This document shows, in pieces, positions 33,210-40,172 of a stretch of DNA of 40,172 bases (its first letter is position 1; every line of letters begins with the position of its first letter). The DNA comes from DATFPQ01 sp035264765 (lineage in GTDB: Bacteria > Actinomycetota > Actinomycetes > Actinomycetales > Angustibacteraceae): assembly GCA_035264765.1 (NCBI GenBank), contig DATFPQ010000105.1, positions 1-40,172 of the forward strand, read 5' to 3'. Position numbers and translations under genes: made by a program. Under the pieces are notes generated by a model. It had not been told where the DNA came from, did no database searches, and saw only the letters and a program-made list of their open reading frames with translations.

Positions 33210-34583
33210 GTGTCAGCCGAGGTATGTCAACGCTTGCGGCACGCCCTGGGAGCGATCGCCGACCCACTACGGTTGCGGGGTCGGTCGGCGCTGTGCCGAG
33301 CGAGCCGGCTCGCGGTTCCCGCGGTTCTGGCCTACGTCGTCGCCCACCAGATCTTCCCGCACAGCCAGCCGCTGACCGGGCCGCTCACCGCACTACTCGT
33401 CGTCCAGGTCAGCCTGTTCGCGACCCTGACCACCGGGCTGGAGCGGGTCCTGGCCGTGGTGTCCGGAGTCGTTCTTGCGGTGGTCGTGTCGTCGTTGGTG
33501 GACCTGACCTGGTGGAGCCTCGGCGCGGTGATCGCGCTCGCCATCGTGATCGGGCAGCTGCTCCGCCTTGGCGACCACCTCTTGGAGGTGCCGATCAGCG
33601 CGATGCTGGTTCTCGGTGTGTCGTCGGCCGAGTCCGCGGCCGCGTCCCGCGTCGGCGAAACCCTCGTCGGGGCGGGGGTCGGCGTGCTGGCCACCCTGCT
33701 GTACCCACCCCCGGTGCAGAGCAGCAGTGCCGGGGAGGCGGTGGAGATGGTGTCTGCGCGCACCGGGGAGGTTCTGGACCGGGTCGCCGAGGAGCTACCG
33801 CAAGCGTCCCGAGACCGGGCCGGCGACTGGTTGGAGGACGTGCGACGGCTGAGCCATCACGTCGTCGAGGCCGACCGGGTGCTGGAGGAGGCCGGCGACA
33901 ACCGGCGGCTGAACCCCCGCGCGGCCGGAACGACCGACGCGCTGCCGCTGCTGCGCCGGGACCTGGACGCCCTGGAGCACAGTGGCGTCGCGCTACGGCA
34001 GCTGTTCCGCACGGTGCACGACGGGGTCCGAGCCCCGGCGCCGCAGTCAGGGTCGACATCGGGGTCGCAATCGACATCGGGATCGGGATCGACATCGGGA
34101 TCGGGGTCGACATTGGGATCGGGGTCGGGTGAGGAGTCGTCGGCGCGGGACGCGGCCAGACCGGCCACGGCCCTGATCGCGTACGACACCGACGTCCGTT
34201 CGGCGTTCGGCACGCTGCTTCGAGATCTCTCGGGCGCGTTGCGTGCCTTCGGGTCCCTCGCCAGGGCCGAGGCCGAGTCGGGCGCAGAGGCGGCGAGGGA
34301 GCAGCTGGCGGCGGCCCTGGATGCGCTGGCGGAGGCCCGCGCGCTGCTCACCGAGCTGCTGCTCGTGGACCCGCGCGAGGACCGCAGTCAGTGGGAGCTG
34401 CACGGGTCGCTGCTCGCCGCCGTAGGTCGCGTGCTGGACGAGCTGGACATCGCCGAGCGTGACCGCCACCGTGAGCAGTGGCTGCGGGACCTACGGCCGT
34501 CCCGCACGGCGGAGCGGGTCGGCCGGCTACGCGAGACCTCCCGGCAGGTCGCGGTCGTCCCCCGGCAGCTGCGTCGTCGCTAG
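33210..34583 (+). CDS. FUSC family (aromatic acid exporter-like) membrane protein
   Basis: A 457-residue protein. About six hydrophobic segments occupy residues ~25-165 (AVPAVLAYVVAHQIF, LTALLVVQVSLFATLT, VLAVVSGVVLAVVVSSLVDL, WSLGAVIALAIVIGQLL, VPISAMLVLGVSS, GAGVGVLATLLYPPPVQ), the half-transporter arrangement of FUSC/ArAE proteins. The cytoplasmic C-terminal half is helical and charged, interrupted by a Ser/Gly/Thr linker (residues ~280-308) encoded by an 18-bp tandem repeat. FUSC relatives export aromatic acids, but the substrate is unknown. GTG 33210 is preceded by agggggaag; the in-frame codons upstream are not membrane-like. A bidirectional terminator follows. Confidence 0.85.
   Translation: MSAEVCQRLRHALGAIADPLRLRGRSALCRASRLAVPAVLAYVVAHQIFPHSQPLTGPLTALLVVQVSLFATLTTGLERVLAVVSGVVLAVVVSSLVDLTWWSLGAVIALAIVIGQLLRLGDHLLEVPISAMLVLGVSSAESAAASRVGETLVGAGVGVLATLLYPPPVQSSSAGEAVEMVSARTGEVLDRVAEELPQASRDRAGDWLEDVRRLSHHVVEADRVLEEAGDNRRLNPRAAGTTDALPLLRRDLDALEHSGVALRQLFRTVHDGVRAPAPQSGSTSGSQSTSGSGSTSGSGSTLGSGSGEESSARDAARPATALIAYDTDVRSAFGTLLRDLSGALRAFGSLARAEAESGAEAAREQLAAALDALAEARALLTELLLVDPREDRSQWELHGSLLAAVGRVLDELDIAERDRHREQWLRDLRPSRTAERVGRLRETSRQVAVVPRQLRRR
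34053..34124 (+). repeat. 18-bp tandem repeat inside the FUSC gene, four copies
   Basis: Units at 34053-34070, 34071-34088, 34089-34106 and 34107-34124, consensus tcgacatcgggatcgggg with 1-4 differences. Each unit encodes S-T-S-G-S-(G/Q). The length is a multiple of three, so copy-number change would alter linker length without a frameshift. The reverse strand is also open here (Asp-Pro-Asp-Val repeats), which is a by-product of the periodicity. Confidence 0.9.
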
Positions 34584-34616
34584 GCCCAGCGAGCGGCCTC
34601 CGCCAAAGCCCCGGCA

Positions 34617-34659
34617 CGCCAAAAGCCCCGGGACGCGAGGCGTCCCGGGGCTTCTGGCG
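34617..34659. terminator. bidirectional terminator between FUSC and xylanase genes
   Basis: Arms agccccgggacgc (34624-34636) and gcgtcccggggct (34640-34652), 13 bp perfect around a gag loop. They are extended outward by cgcca/tggcg after a 2-nt internal mismatch. It lies between the convergent FUSC and xylanase stop codons and can serve both. Confidence 0.88.
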
Positions 34660-34684
34660 GATCAGGTCAGGTCCGCGGTCGGCG

Positions 34685-36487
34685 TCACGGCCGAGCGCCG
34701 CCGGTGGGCAGGGTGAACTTCCACCCCGCGGCACGACGCTCGCGGACGACCGTCTGCACCGCGGCGACGGTGTTGTTGCGGTCGCCGCCGCCGTCATGTG
34801 CGAGCACGAGCTCGCCGGGCTTCATCGCGGCGCGGAGGTTGGCCTCGAGGGTGGCGCGGTCCTGGGTCGCCCAGTCGTTGATCGTGTTGATCACGCCGAG
34901 CGGCTGCATGCCGAGCGCGACCGCAACCCCCCGGGTCTGACCCCAGCTGCCGTTCGGAGCCCGGAAGTACGGCACCTTCTGCTTCGGGTTGCCGAGCGCG
35001 TCCCGGATGATCTTGAGGTTGGCCCGCAGGTCGGCCTCGACCTGCTCCGGCGTCCAGCTGCCCATGTCGGCGTAGCTGGTCGTGTGGTTGCACAGGACGT
35101 GGCCCTCGTTGACGATCCGCTTGAGGATGGCCGCGCCGCCCGGTGCGGTGATGTTCTGGCCGATCACGCAGAACGTCGCCTTGATGTTGTTCGCGTTGAG
35201 GAAGTCGAGGAGCTTCTGGGTCTCACCAGGGTTGGGACCGTCGTCGAAGGTCAGGGCCGACACGTTGCCCGTGCCCTGCGCCGTCGTCACGTCAGTGGGA
35301 ACCGGGTTGGCCGCACCACCCAGCACGAAGGGCTGGGTGGCCCCCAGACGGGTGTCGTTGAGGGTGTCGAGCAGCGCGTAGTACGCCGGCTTGCGCACGT
35401 AGTTGGCGGTGAAGACGTTCGCGAAGCCCTGGCCGGTGAAGAACACCGGGACCCACGAGTACCGGTCGGTGAAGCCCCAGATGGTGAAGGAGTTGCAGTT
35501 CTCCACACCGAGGCAGGCCTCCAGGGCCCGGCGGTAGTCGGTGGCCTGCCGCTCCAGCTGGGCCCAGGTCGGCTGCTGACCGACGGGGACGTCCATGCGC
35601 ACGTCGAGCTCGGTGATCGCCGTCTCCAGCCCGAGGTCGTCGAACCGCTGCAAGTTCTGCTGCAGGGTCGCAGGGAAGTCGAACCGGGTGGACAGGTGCG
35701 CCTGGACCGCGAAGCCGTCGATCGGCACGCCCTGCTTGAGCAGGTCCTGCACCAGCGTGTAGTAGGCGTTGCTCTTGCGGTCGAGGCTCTCGACGCCGTA
35801 GTCGTTCAGGAAGAGCTTGGCCTGGGGGTCGGCCTGGTGGGCCCAGCGGAATGCGTCCGCGATGATGCCGGGGCCCAGGCGGGTGATCCAGAGGTTGCCG
35901 CCCTCCGACGTGGGGCCGACCCGCAGGCCCGTGCCGTCGTCCTTGATGATCTCGTTGGCGACGTCCCACTGGTAGATCTTGCCCTTGTAACGGCCGACGA
36001 CCGTGCGGATGTGGTCGCGCAGGATCCGCCGCAGCTGCCGGTCGGTGAAGTTGCCCTTCTCCAGCCACTCCGGGTTCTGGCTGTGCCAGAGCAGGGTGTG
36101 CCCGCGCACCGCCTGGCCGTTCCGCTTCGCGAACCTGGCGATCGCGTCCATCTCACCGAAGTTGTAGACGCCCTGCTGCGGGTGGATGAACTCCCACTTG
36201 GCCTGGTTCTCGGGCGACAGCGAGTTGAACTCCGAGCGCAGGTAGCGGCGGTACTTCTGGTCGTACAGGAACGGGGACTGCCCCGGCTCCAGACCCTCGT
36301 AGTCCTGGTTCAGGTGGTGGCCGCCGCCGGCCGCCGCCGTGCCGATCTTCAGGTCGCGAGGGGCCGCCTTGCGCAGCGTCCCCTTGTTCCGCCCCCCTCC
36401 GTGGTCGGCGAACGCGACAGGCGCGGACGACGCGAGGATCAAAGCGGAGGCGGCGCAGACCGCAGCCGCCATCTTGCCTAACTTCAA
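34685..36487 (-). CDS. secreted GH10 endo-1,4-beta-xylanase fused to a CE4 polysaccharide deacetylase
   Basis: A 600-residue exported bifunctional enzyme. A signal peptide (MKLGK then a hydrophobic run, cleavage near VAFA27-D28) precedes a GH10 domain (~45-380) with acid/base Glu179 in WDVANE and nucleophile Glu293 in ITELD. The CE4 NodB domain (~405-595) has Asp415/Asp416 in TFDDGP, His468 in CNHTTSYADM, Arg509 in FRAPNGSWG and His564 in LAHDGGG. In the family's H-x3-H metal motif the second His is replaced here by Tyr472. The GH10 part should cut xylan chains and the CE4 part remove acetyl groups. The start is TTG 36487, with ggagg five bases before it; codon 3 is TTA, rare in such genomes. 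No CBM is present. It is divergent from a LacI regulator. Confidence 0.95.
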   Translation of the reverse strand: MKLGKMAAAVCAASALILASSAPVAFADHGGGRNKGTLRKAAPRDLKIGTAAAGGGHHLNQDYEGLEPGQSPFLYDQKYRRYLRSEFNSLSPENQAKWEFIHPQQGVYNFGEMDAIARFAKRNGQAVRGHTLLWHSQNPEWLEKGNFTDRQLRRILRDHIRTVVGRYKGKIYQWDVANEIIKDDGTGLRVGPTSEGGNLWITRLGPGIIADAFRWAHQADPQAKLFLNDYGVESLDRKSNAYYTLVQDLLKQGVPIDGFAVQAHLSTRFDFPATLQQNLQRFDDLGLETAITELDVRMDVPVGQQPTWAQLERQATDYRRALEACLGVENCNSFTIWGFTDRYSWVPVFFTGQGFANVFTANYVRKPAYYALLDTLNDTRLGATQPFVLGGAANPVPTDVTTAQGTGNVSALTFDDGPNPGETQKLLDFLNANNIKATFCVIGQNITAPGGAAILKRIVNEGHVLCNHTTSYADMGSWTPEQVEADLRANLKIIRDALGNPKQKVPYFRAPNGSWGQTRGVAVALGMQPLGVINTINDWATQDRATLEANLRAAMKPGELVLAHDGGGDRNNTVAAVQTVVRERRAAGWKFTLPTGGARP

Positions 36488-36533
36488 CGGAGCCTCCAGG
36501 GCTGGTCGTGGCGAGGGCGCTCGTGACGGACAC

Positions 36534-36549
36534 TGTGAAGCGCGTCACA
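36534..36549. promoter_or_regulatory. perfect CRP/GlxR-type binding site
   Basis: TGTGA-agcgcg-TCACA matches the CRP consensus (TGTGA-N6-TCACA), which Mycobacterium CRP and Corynebacterium GlxR share, with no mismatch. It ends 47 bp before the xylanase start codon. cAMP-CRP control of a polysaccharide hydrolase is biologically sensible; whether it activates or represses cannot be told because the promoter is unresolved. Confidence 0.7.
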
Positions 36550-36552
36550 CAA

Positions 36553-36591
36553 CGGAAGTTTCCGGAAATGTACCGATATGCGTTTCGGTAC
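36553..36591. promoter_or_regulatory. clustered inverted repeats between xylanase and LacI genes (candidate operators)
   Basis: Three repeats adjoin. CGGAA-gt-TTCCG lies at 36553-36564, overlapping TTTCCGGAAA at 36559-36568. GTACCGA (36570-36576) and TCGGTAC (36585-36591) are perfect 7-bp arms around tatgcgtt. The cluster lies next to the CRP-like site and in the divergent gap of a LacI-family gene, so it is the likely target of that regulator. Confidence 0.6.
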
Positions 36592-36713
36592 GTCAATGCC
36601 CGGAGCCCGAAAGCTCGCCGGGCGGCGTCCGGACGGCCGACCGCTGCCCCTGGTTAGAGCCAGGTGCCTCGAAGATCGGGGTGACTAGGCTGGCGGTTTT
36701 CGACAGGAGGGCC

Positions 36714-37787
36714 ATGTCAGACGTCCCGGACGGCGGCGAGTCGCAGGTGCTGCGGCTGCGGCATGCCGCCAAGGCTGTGACGATCTCGGACATCGCCGCT
36801 CAAGCCGGGGTGTCCACGCCCACGGTCTCCCGGGTGCTGAACCGGCGGTCCGACGTGTCGCCACAGACCCGGCAGCGAGTCGAGCAGCTGCTGCGTGAGC
36901 ACGGCTACCGCCGCCGTGGGACGCGAGCCGACGAGCGTGCCGGGCTGATCGACCTGGTCTTCAACGACCTGGACAGCCCCTGGGCGGTGGAGGTTCTCCG
37001 GGGTGTCGAAGCGGCTGCCCATGCAGCCGGCGCGGGCACCGTCGTCTCGGCCATCCACCGCCGACGCAGCTCGGCGCGCGAGTGGCTGGAGAACCTGCGG
37101 GCCCGCGCCAGCGACGGCGTCATCCTGGTGACCACGGCACTCGACCCCGACCTGCACGCCGAGCTCCGCCGCCTTAACGTACCGGCCGTGGTCGTGGACC
37201 CCGCGGGGGTGCCCGACCTGGACGTCCCGACGGTCGGCGCCACCAACTGGGCGGGTGGCCTGAGCGCCACGGAGCACCTGACCGGTCTCGGTCACCGCCG
37301 GATCGGGCACATCGCCGGACGGCCAGGGCTGTGGTGCAGCCGCGCGCGGCTGGACGGCTATCGCGCCGGCCTGGAGTCGGTCGCCCTGGACGTCGATCCG
37401 ACGCTCATCGTGCCGGGCGACTTCGACTACGCGTCCGGCTTCGCCGCCGGCGTTCGGCTGCTCGACCTGGCCGACCCGCCCACGGCGGTGTTCGCCGCGA
37501 GCGACGAGATGGCGCTCGGCGTCTACGAGGCGGCCCGCAGGCGGGGGCTTCGGGTGCCCGAGGATCTCAGCATCGTCGGCTTCGACGACCTCCCCCAGGC
37601 GCGGTGGGCGCCACCACCCCTCACCACCGTGCGACAGCCGCTGGCGGAGATGGGGATGGTTGCCGTCCGCACGGTGCTCCGGCTCCTCAACGACGAGCAG
37701 CTGGAGAGCTCGAAGGTGGAGCTGGCCACCGAGGTCGTCGTCCGGGAGAGCACCGCAGCACCGCAGGGCACGGTCAGGAGCCGGTGA
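36714..37787 (+). CDS. LacI family transcriptional regulator
   Basis: A 357-residue LacI/GalR regulator. The helix-turn-helix is at about 22-66 (VTISDIAAQAGVSTPTVSRVLNRRSDVSPQTRQRVEQLLREHGY). The sugar-binding domain shows GLIDLVFNDLDSPWAVEVLRGVE, GVILVTT, the dimer/ligand motif HRRIGHIAGRP, PTAVFAASDEMALGVYEAARRRGLRVPEDLSIVGFDD and PPLTTVRQPLAEMG. It is a classic GntR/LacI-type sugar sensor; given its neighbour, a xylo-oligosaccharide is the likely inducer. The N-terminal ~20 residues before the HTH are longer than usual. ATG 36714 has gacaggagg just upstream. Its last 14 bp overlap the convergent lipase gene. Confidence 0.93.
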   Translation: MSDVPDGGESQVLRLRHAAKAVTISDIAAQAGVSTPTVSRVLNRRSDVSPQTRQRVEQLLREHGYRRRGTRADERAGLIDLVFNDLDSPWAVEVLRGVEAAAHAAGAGTVVSAIHRRRSSAREWLENLRARASDGVILVTTALDPDLHAELRRLNVPAVVVDPAGVPDLDVPTVGATNWAGGLSATEHLTGLGHRRIGHIAGRPGLWCSRARLDGYRAGLESVALDVDPTLIVPGDFDYASGFAAGVRLLDLADPPTAVFAASDEMALGVYEAARRRGLRVPEDLSIVGFDDLPQARWAPPPLTTVRQPLAEMGMVAVRTVLRLLNDEQLESSKVELATEVVVRESTAAPQGTVRSR

Positions 37788-39000
37788 CCCCGCACAGCGG
37801 AGCCGCGTGCACCTCCGGATAGCGCTGCGGCCTGTCGTCCAGCAGCGGTTGCGGCCTGCGGCGCGTCGACTGGTCCAGGAACGCGGCCAGATAGTCCTGC
37901 TGGATTCGCAGGGCTCGGGCGCCGTCGATCTCGCCGAGCGCCATCTCGCTGCGGACCGGTCTGGCCAGGTAGAGCGCTCCGTAGTCGGAGAAGTTCAGAT
38001 GTCTGGCGCCGCGGATCGTGTAGCACCGAACCGGTCCGGTGCTGGCGGCCAGCAGTGACCGGCTGGCGGCGACGTGGGCGCGATCGTCGGCGGAGTCCGC
38101 ACGGCAGGTCCCGACAAGGCAGGACTCCTCAGAACCCATGAGCAGCATCGGGGCGCGCAGCCCGGAGCGCACGACACTGCCGTACGGGATGCCGTCGAGG
38201 TCCGCGGCCGCGACGCAATGCTTGTCGGTGTAGCAGGCTTGGAGGGACGCTGCGCCACCGAAGGAGTGGCCGACGTAGGTGGTCCGGTCCTTCGCCACCC
38301 GGTCCGCGAACTGACCGGTCCGGTCGAGCGCGGCCACGGAAGCCGCCACGAAGCGGGCGTCCGCGGCCCAAAGGTCGACCAGCCGGCCGGCCTCGGCCAC
38401 CGCCTGCGAAGAGCCCTCGCCGAGGTCGGGCGGGTTGCCCGCCCGCGTGCTGCGGACCGGACCTGACGCCAGCACGGTGACGTTGGCGCTGTAGGTCGGC
38501 GTGACCCCGGCCACCAGGTAGCCGTGGCTCGCCAGGCCCTCCGCCAGCGCCGAGTACTGCGGGGCCGCGAAACCCATGCCCGGCTCCAGCACCACCACCG
38601 GGAAGGACCCTTCGGCCACCGGCGCATCGACCAAGGTGTGCGCGCGCACGACGTCGAACCGGCCCTCGAAGAACCCTGGCACACCGTCCAGGTGCAACCC
38701 TTCCCAGGCACCGGGCGCATACGGTGCGCGTGTGTTGATGGCGATGCGGGAGGCGGGGTACCAGAGCCACACGGACAGCTGACGTGGCGTCCCCGGACGC
38801 GGCGCGAGCGGGTCCACTCGGCTCTTGTCCGTCAGGGTCAGCTCGGTGCGGCCGACCCGGTACGGGCCATCCGGGGCGGGGAGGGTGAGCGGCTGCGCGC
38901 GCCGAACCGCAACGAGTCCCAGGTAGAGCGCGCTGGCCAGGATCACGACGAGCACCGCCGCGGCCACCCAGCGCGCGGGACGTCGTGGCCGGAGGTTCAC
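37774..39000 (-). CDS. membrane-anchored PAF-acetylhydrolase-like alpha/beta hydrolase
   Basis: A 408-residue protein with one N-terminal hydrophobic helix (WVAAAVLVVILASALYLGLVAV, residues 11-32), so it is either membrane-anchored or secreted. The hydrolase domain has the PAF-AH type layout: VWLWYPAS, VVVLEPGMGF, the nucleophile Ser246 in GHSFGGA, Asp268 in AADLDG and His334 in GARHLNFSD. A lipase/esterase releasing short acyl groups from phospholipids or xylan decorations is possible. It starts at GTG 39000 and has no good RBS. A 7-bp stem lies right before the start codon. The 3' end overlaps the LacI gene by 14 bp. Confidence 0.87.
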   Translation of the reverse strand: MNLRPRRPARWVAAAVLVVILASALYLGLVAVRRAQPLTLPAPDGPYRVGRTELTLTDKSRVDPLAPRPGTPRQLSVWLWYPASRIAINTRAPYAPGAWEGLHLDGVPGFFEGRFDVVRAHTLVDAPVAEGSFPVVVLEPGMGFAAPQYSALAEGLASHGYLVAGVTPTYSANVTVLASGPVRSTRAGNPPDLGEGSSQAVAEAGRLVDLWAADARFVAASVAALDRTGQFADRVAKDRTTYVGHSFGGAASLQACYTDKHCVAAADLDGIPYGSVVRSGLRAPMLLMGSEESCLVGTCRADSADDRAHVAASRSLLAASTGPVRCYTIRGARHLNFSDYGALYLARPVRSEMALGEIDGARALRIQQDYLAAFLDQSTRRRPQPLLDDRPQRYPEVHAAPLCGVTGS

Positions 39001-39017
39001 CGGGCCAGTCTGGCCCG
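39001..39017. promoter_or_regulatory. hairpin abutting the PAF-AH-like start codon
   Basis: CGGGCCA-gtc-TGGCCCG, a perfect 7-bp stem, ends exactly at the base before the GTG start (39000). It could mask the ribosome landing site. It may also be a remnant terminator for the gene upstream (39088-40119). Confidence 0.45.
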
Positions 39018-39048
39018 CCGCACGGCCCGGCGAGAGGTGGTTCCTGCA

Positions 39049-39064
39049 GGGGTGGCAGAACCCC
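39049..39064 (-). terminator. weak terminator-like hairpin after the CAP gene
   Basis: GGGGT/ACCCC arms around a 6-nt loop, about 25 bp past the CAP gene's stop on the minus strand. There is no T-run. A modest signal. Confidence 0.35.
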
Positions 39065-39087
39065 GCCGTGCGGCGACGCCTCGTAGC

Positions 39088-40119
39088 TCAGAGGGTGAGG
39101 AAGTTCTGCGTGCCGTACACGCGGCCGGTCGACGTCCGGCTAATCCCCACGCCGATGTGGGTGTACGAAGGATTCAGGATGTTCTCGCGGTGCCCCGTGG
39201 ATCCCATCCACATGGCCATCATCTCGTCGGCGGTCACGTTGCCGTAGGCGATGTTCTCGCCGATGGCGCGGGCGCCGCAGTCGCGCATCACCGCGCCCAG
39301 GTCGGACCGGTGGACCAGCTGTCCGCTGGCCGCCATGGAGGCGGACCACTCCCGCGCGTAGCGCTCCGCGCACGGCGAGGCGGCGAGGGCGCGCAGGCCT
39401 GCCTTGGCCCGCTCGAGATTCACCAGCTCGACGATCCGGGCCACGTAGGCCGCGTCGGCGGACGTGGGCGTCCCGGTGGTCGACGGGGAGGCGGTGGCGC
39501 TGGTGCTTGGCGTGGCCGTCGTGCTGGGCGTGGAGGTAGTGCTCGGGGTGGCCGTGCTGGACGGCGTGACCGTGCTGGACGGCGTGACCGTGCTGCTCGG
39601 CGTGACCGTGCTGCTGGGGATGGGCGTGCTCGTCGGCGTGCCGCTGACGAAGGTCACCCGGTCGAGCCGGAGGTTGCGGTCGCCCACGCCGCTGACCCAC
39701 CGGTCGTTCGGGTAGGACACCTGCACGGAGTGGCGACCAGGAGCCCAGGAGCCCCGGATAGCGAAGTCGGCCCAGCGGGTTGCCGACACCGAAAGCGTCG
39801 ACACCTGCCGGCCGTCCACGCGGACGACGGCCTGCGGCGCACCCTGGAACTGGTCCCCACGCACGCGGAGGACGAGCACCTGCGCCTGCGGCGTGGTCAC
39901 CGTTCCGGTGACGGCGCCGTTGCTGAGCATCGCGAGGGCCCGCCCCCCGGACGCGGCGGCGTCACCGTACGAGACGACCCGGCCGGACAGGACCGTCATC
40001 CGCTCTGCCTCGAGGGACACGGAGGTCGTGGCCGCCCCGGCAGACGAGACGGGCAGCACGGCGGCGGCGGCCAGGACGAGCGGAACGGCCAGAAGCGAAC
40101 GATGACGAATCAGGGTCAT
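39088..40119 (-). CDS. secreted xylan-binding-like CBM plus CAP (SCP/YkwD) domain protein
   Basis: A 343-residue exported protein. A signal peptide (MTLIRHRS then a hydrophobic run, cleavage near SAGA-A) precedes an about 125-residue module (34-158) of the Ca-dependent xylan-binding type: VLVLRVRGDQFQGAP, VVRVDGRQVSTLSV, WADFAIRGSWAPGRHSVQVSYPND and GVGDRNLRLDRVTFV. A Ser/Thr/Pro linker (160-220) with TPSSTV repeats follows, then a CAP domain (222-343) with His270, Glu288 (GENIAYG) and His310 (GHRENILNPSYTHIGVG). The CAP core is intact. The substrate of bacterial CAP domains is unknown. ATG 40119 gives the clean signal peptide; ATG 40128 is possible. It lies 2.6 kb from the xylanase. Confidence 0.88.
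   Translation of the reverse strand: MTLIRHRSLLAVPLVLAAAAVLPVSSAGAATTSVSLEAERMTVLSGRVVSYGDAAASGGRALAMLSNGAVTGTVTTPQAQVLVLRVRGDQFQGAPQAVVRVDGRQVSTLSVSATRWADFAIRGSWAPGRHSVQVSYPNDRWVSGVGDRNLRLDRVTFVSGTPTSTPIPSSTVTPSSTVTPSSTVTPSSTATPSTTSTPSTTATPSTSATASPSTTGTPTSADAAYVARIVELVNLERAKAGLRALAASPCAERYAREWSASMAASGQLVHRSDLGAVMRDCGARAIGENIAYGNVTADEMMAMWMGSTGHRENILNPSYTHIGVGISRTSTGRVYGTQNFLTL
39553..39624 (-). repeat. 18-bp tandem repeat encoding the T-P-S-S-T-V linker
   Basis: Units at 39553-39570, 39571-39588 (identical to the first), 39589-39606 and 39607-39624 encode hexapeptides of the Ser/Thr/Pro linker. The in-frame period lets the linker length change without a frameshift. Confidence 0.85.
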
Positions 40120-40172
40120 ATCACCCATTCGGCACATCGGACGCGGGACTGAAGCCGGTCCCTACAGCCTTA

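Overview
This is a chromosomal stretch from a very GC-rich actinobacterium. The evidence is the strong G/C bias at third codon positions, frequent GTG starts and one TTG start, near-absence of TTA codons, a recC-recB-recD gene order, and actinobacterial families throughout (SpoIIE-type phosphatases, a TAP-like S33 hydrolase, an FUSC exporter). I cannot name the genus; a soil actinomycete such as a Geodermatophilaceae relative is a guess. I see no rRNA, tRNA, CRISPR array, prophage or intact insertion sequence.

Layout. 1-6.9 kb: the 3' part of PTS enzyme I (cut by the window edge), an SRPBCC protein, an SDR oxidoreductase, a small acidic protein divergent from a P-loop kinase, a secreted S33-type hydrolase, and a stand-alone beta-ketoacyl synthase. 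6.9-20 kb: a GAF/PAS/PP2C phosphatase, then recC-recB-recD (recC and recB are joined through an 18-codon ORF that overlaps both), an acidic protein, a second GAF-PP2C phosphatase and a dienelactone hydrolase. 20-22 kb: a TetR regulator divergent from a two-gene operon (NTF2-like protein, membrane protein), with two matched 21-bp inverted repeats between them. 22-29 kb is central sugar metabolism: glgC, a 58-aa protein divergent from a LysR regulator, and a leftward set of pgi, a PfkB sugar kinase, an ABM monooxygenase and a FucP-type sugar permease. 29-33 kb: small stress or unknown proteins, a DoxX membrane protein with a clear promoter and palindrome, and a decayed region holding a LuxR/LAL-type regulator pseudogene. 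33-40 kb: an FUSC exporter, a secreted GH10 xylanase-CE4 deacetylase fusion divergent from a LacI regulator, a PAF-acetylhydrolase-like lipase, and a secreted protein joining a xylan-binding-like module to a CAP domain.

How the genes may work together. Hexose use is the main theme: FucP-type uptake, PfkB phosphorylation, Pgi interconversion and GlgC for glycogen synthesis. At the right end, the xylanase/deacetylase and the CBM-CAP protein suggest plant-polysaccharide use. Their control region carries a perfect CRP/GlxR-type site and several inverted repeats suited to the divergent LacI regulator. RecBCD is an ordinary double-strand-break repair machine. Most of the window is conventional. The least explained items are the recC/recB bridging ORF, the CBM-CAP architecture, the long hairpin after the TetR-controlled operon, and the structured, decayed stretch at 30.65-33.2 kb.
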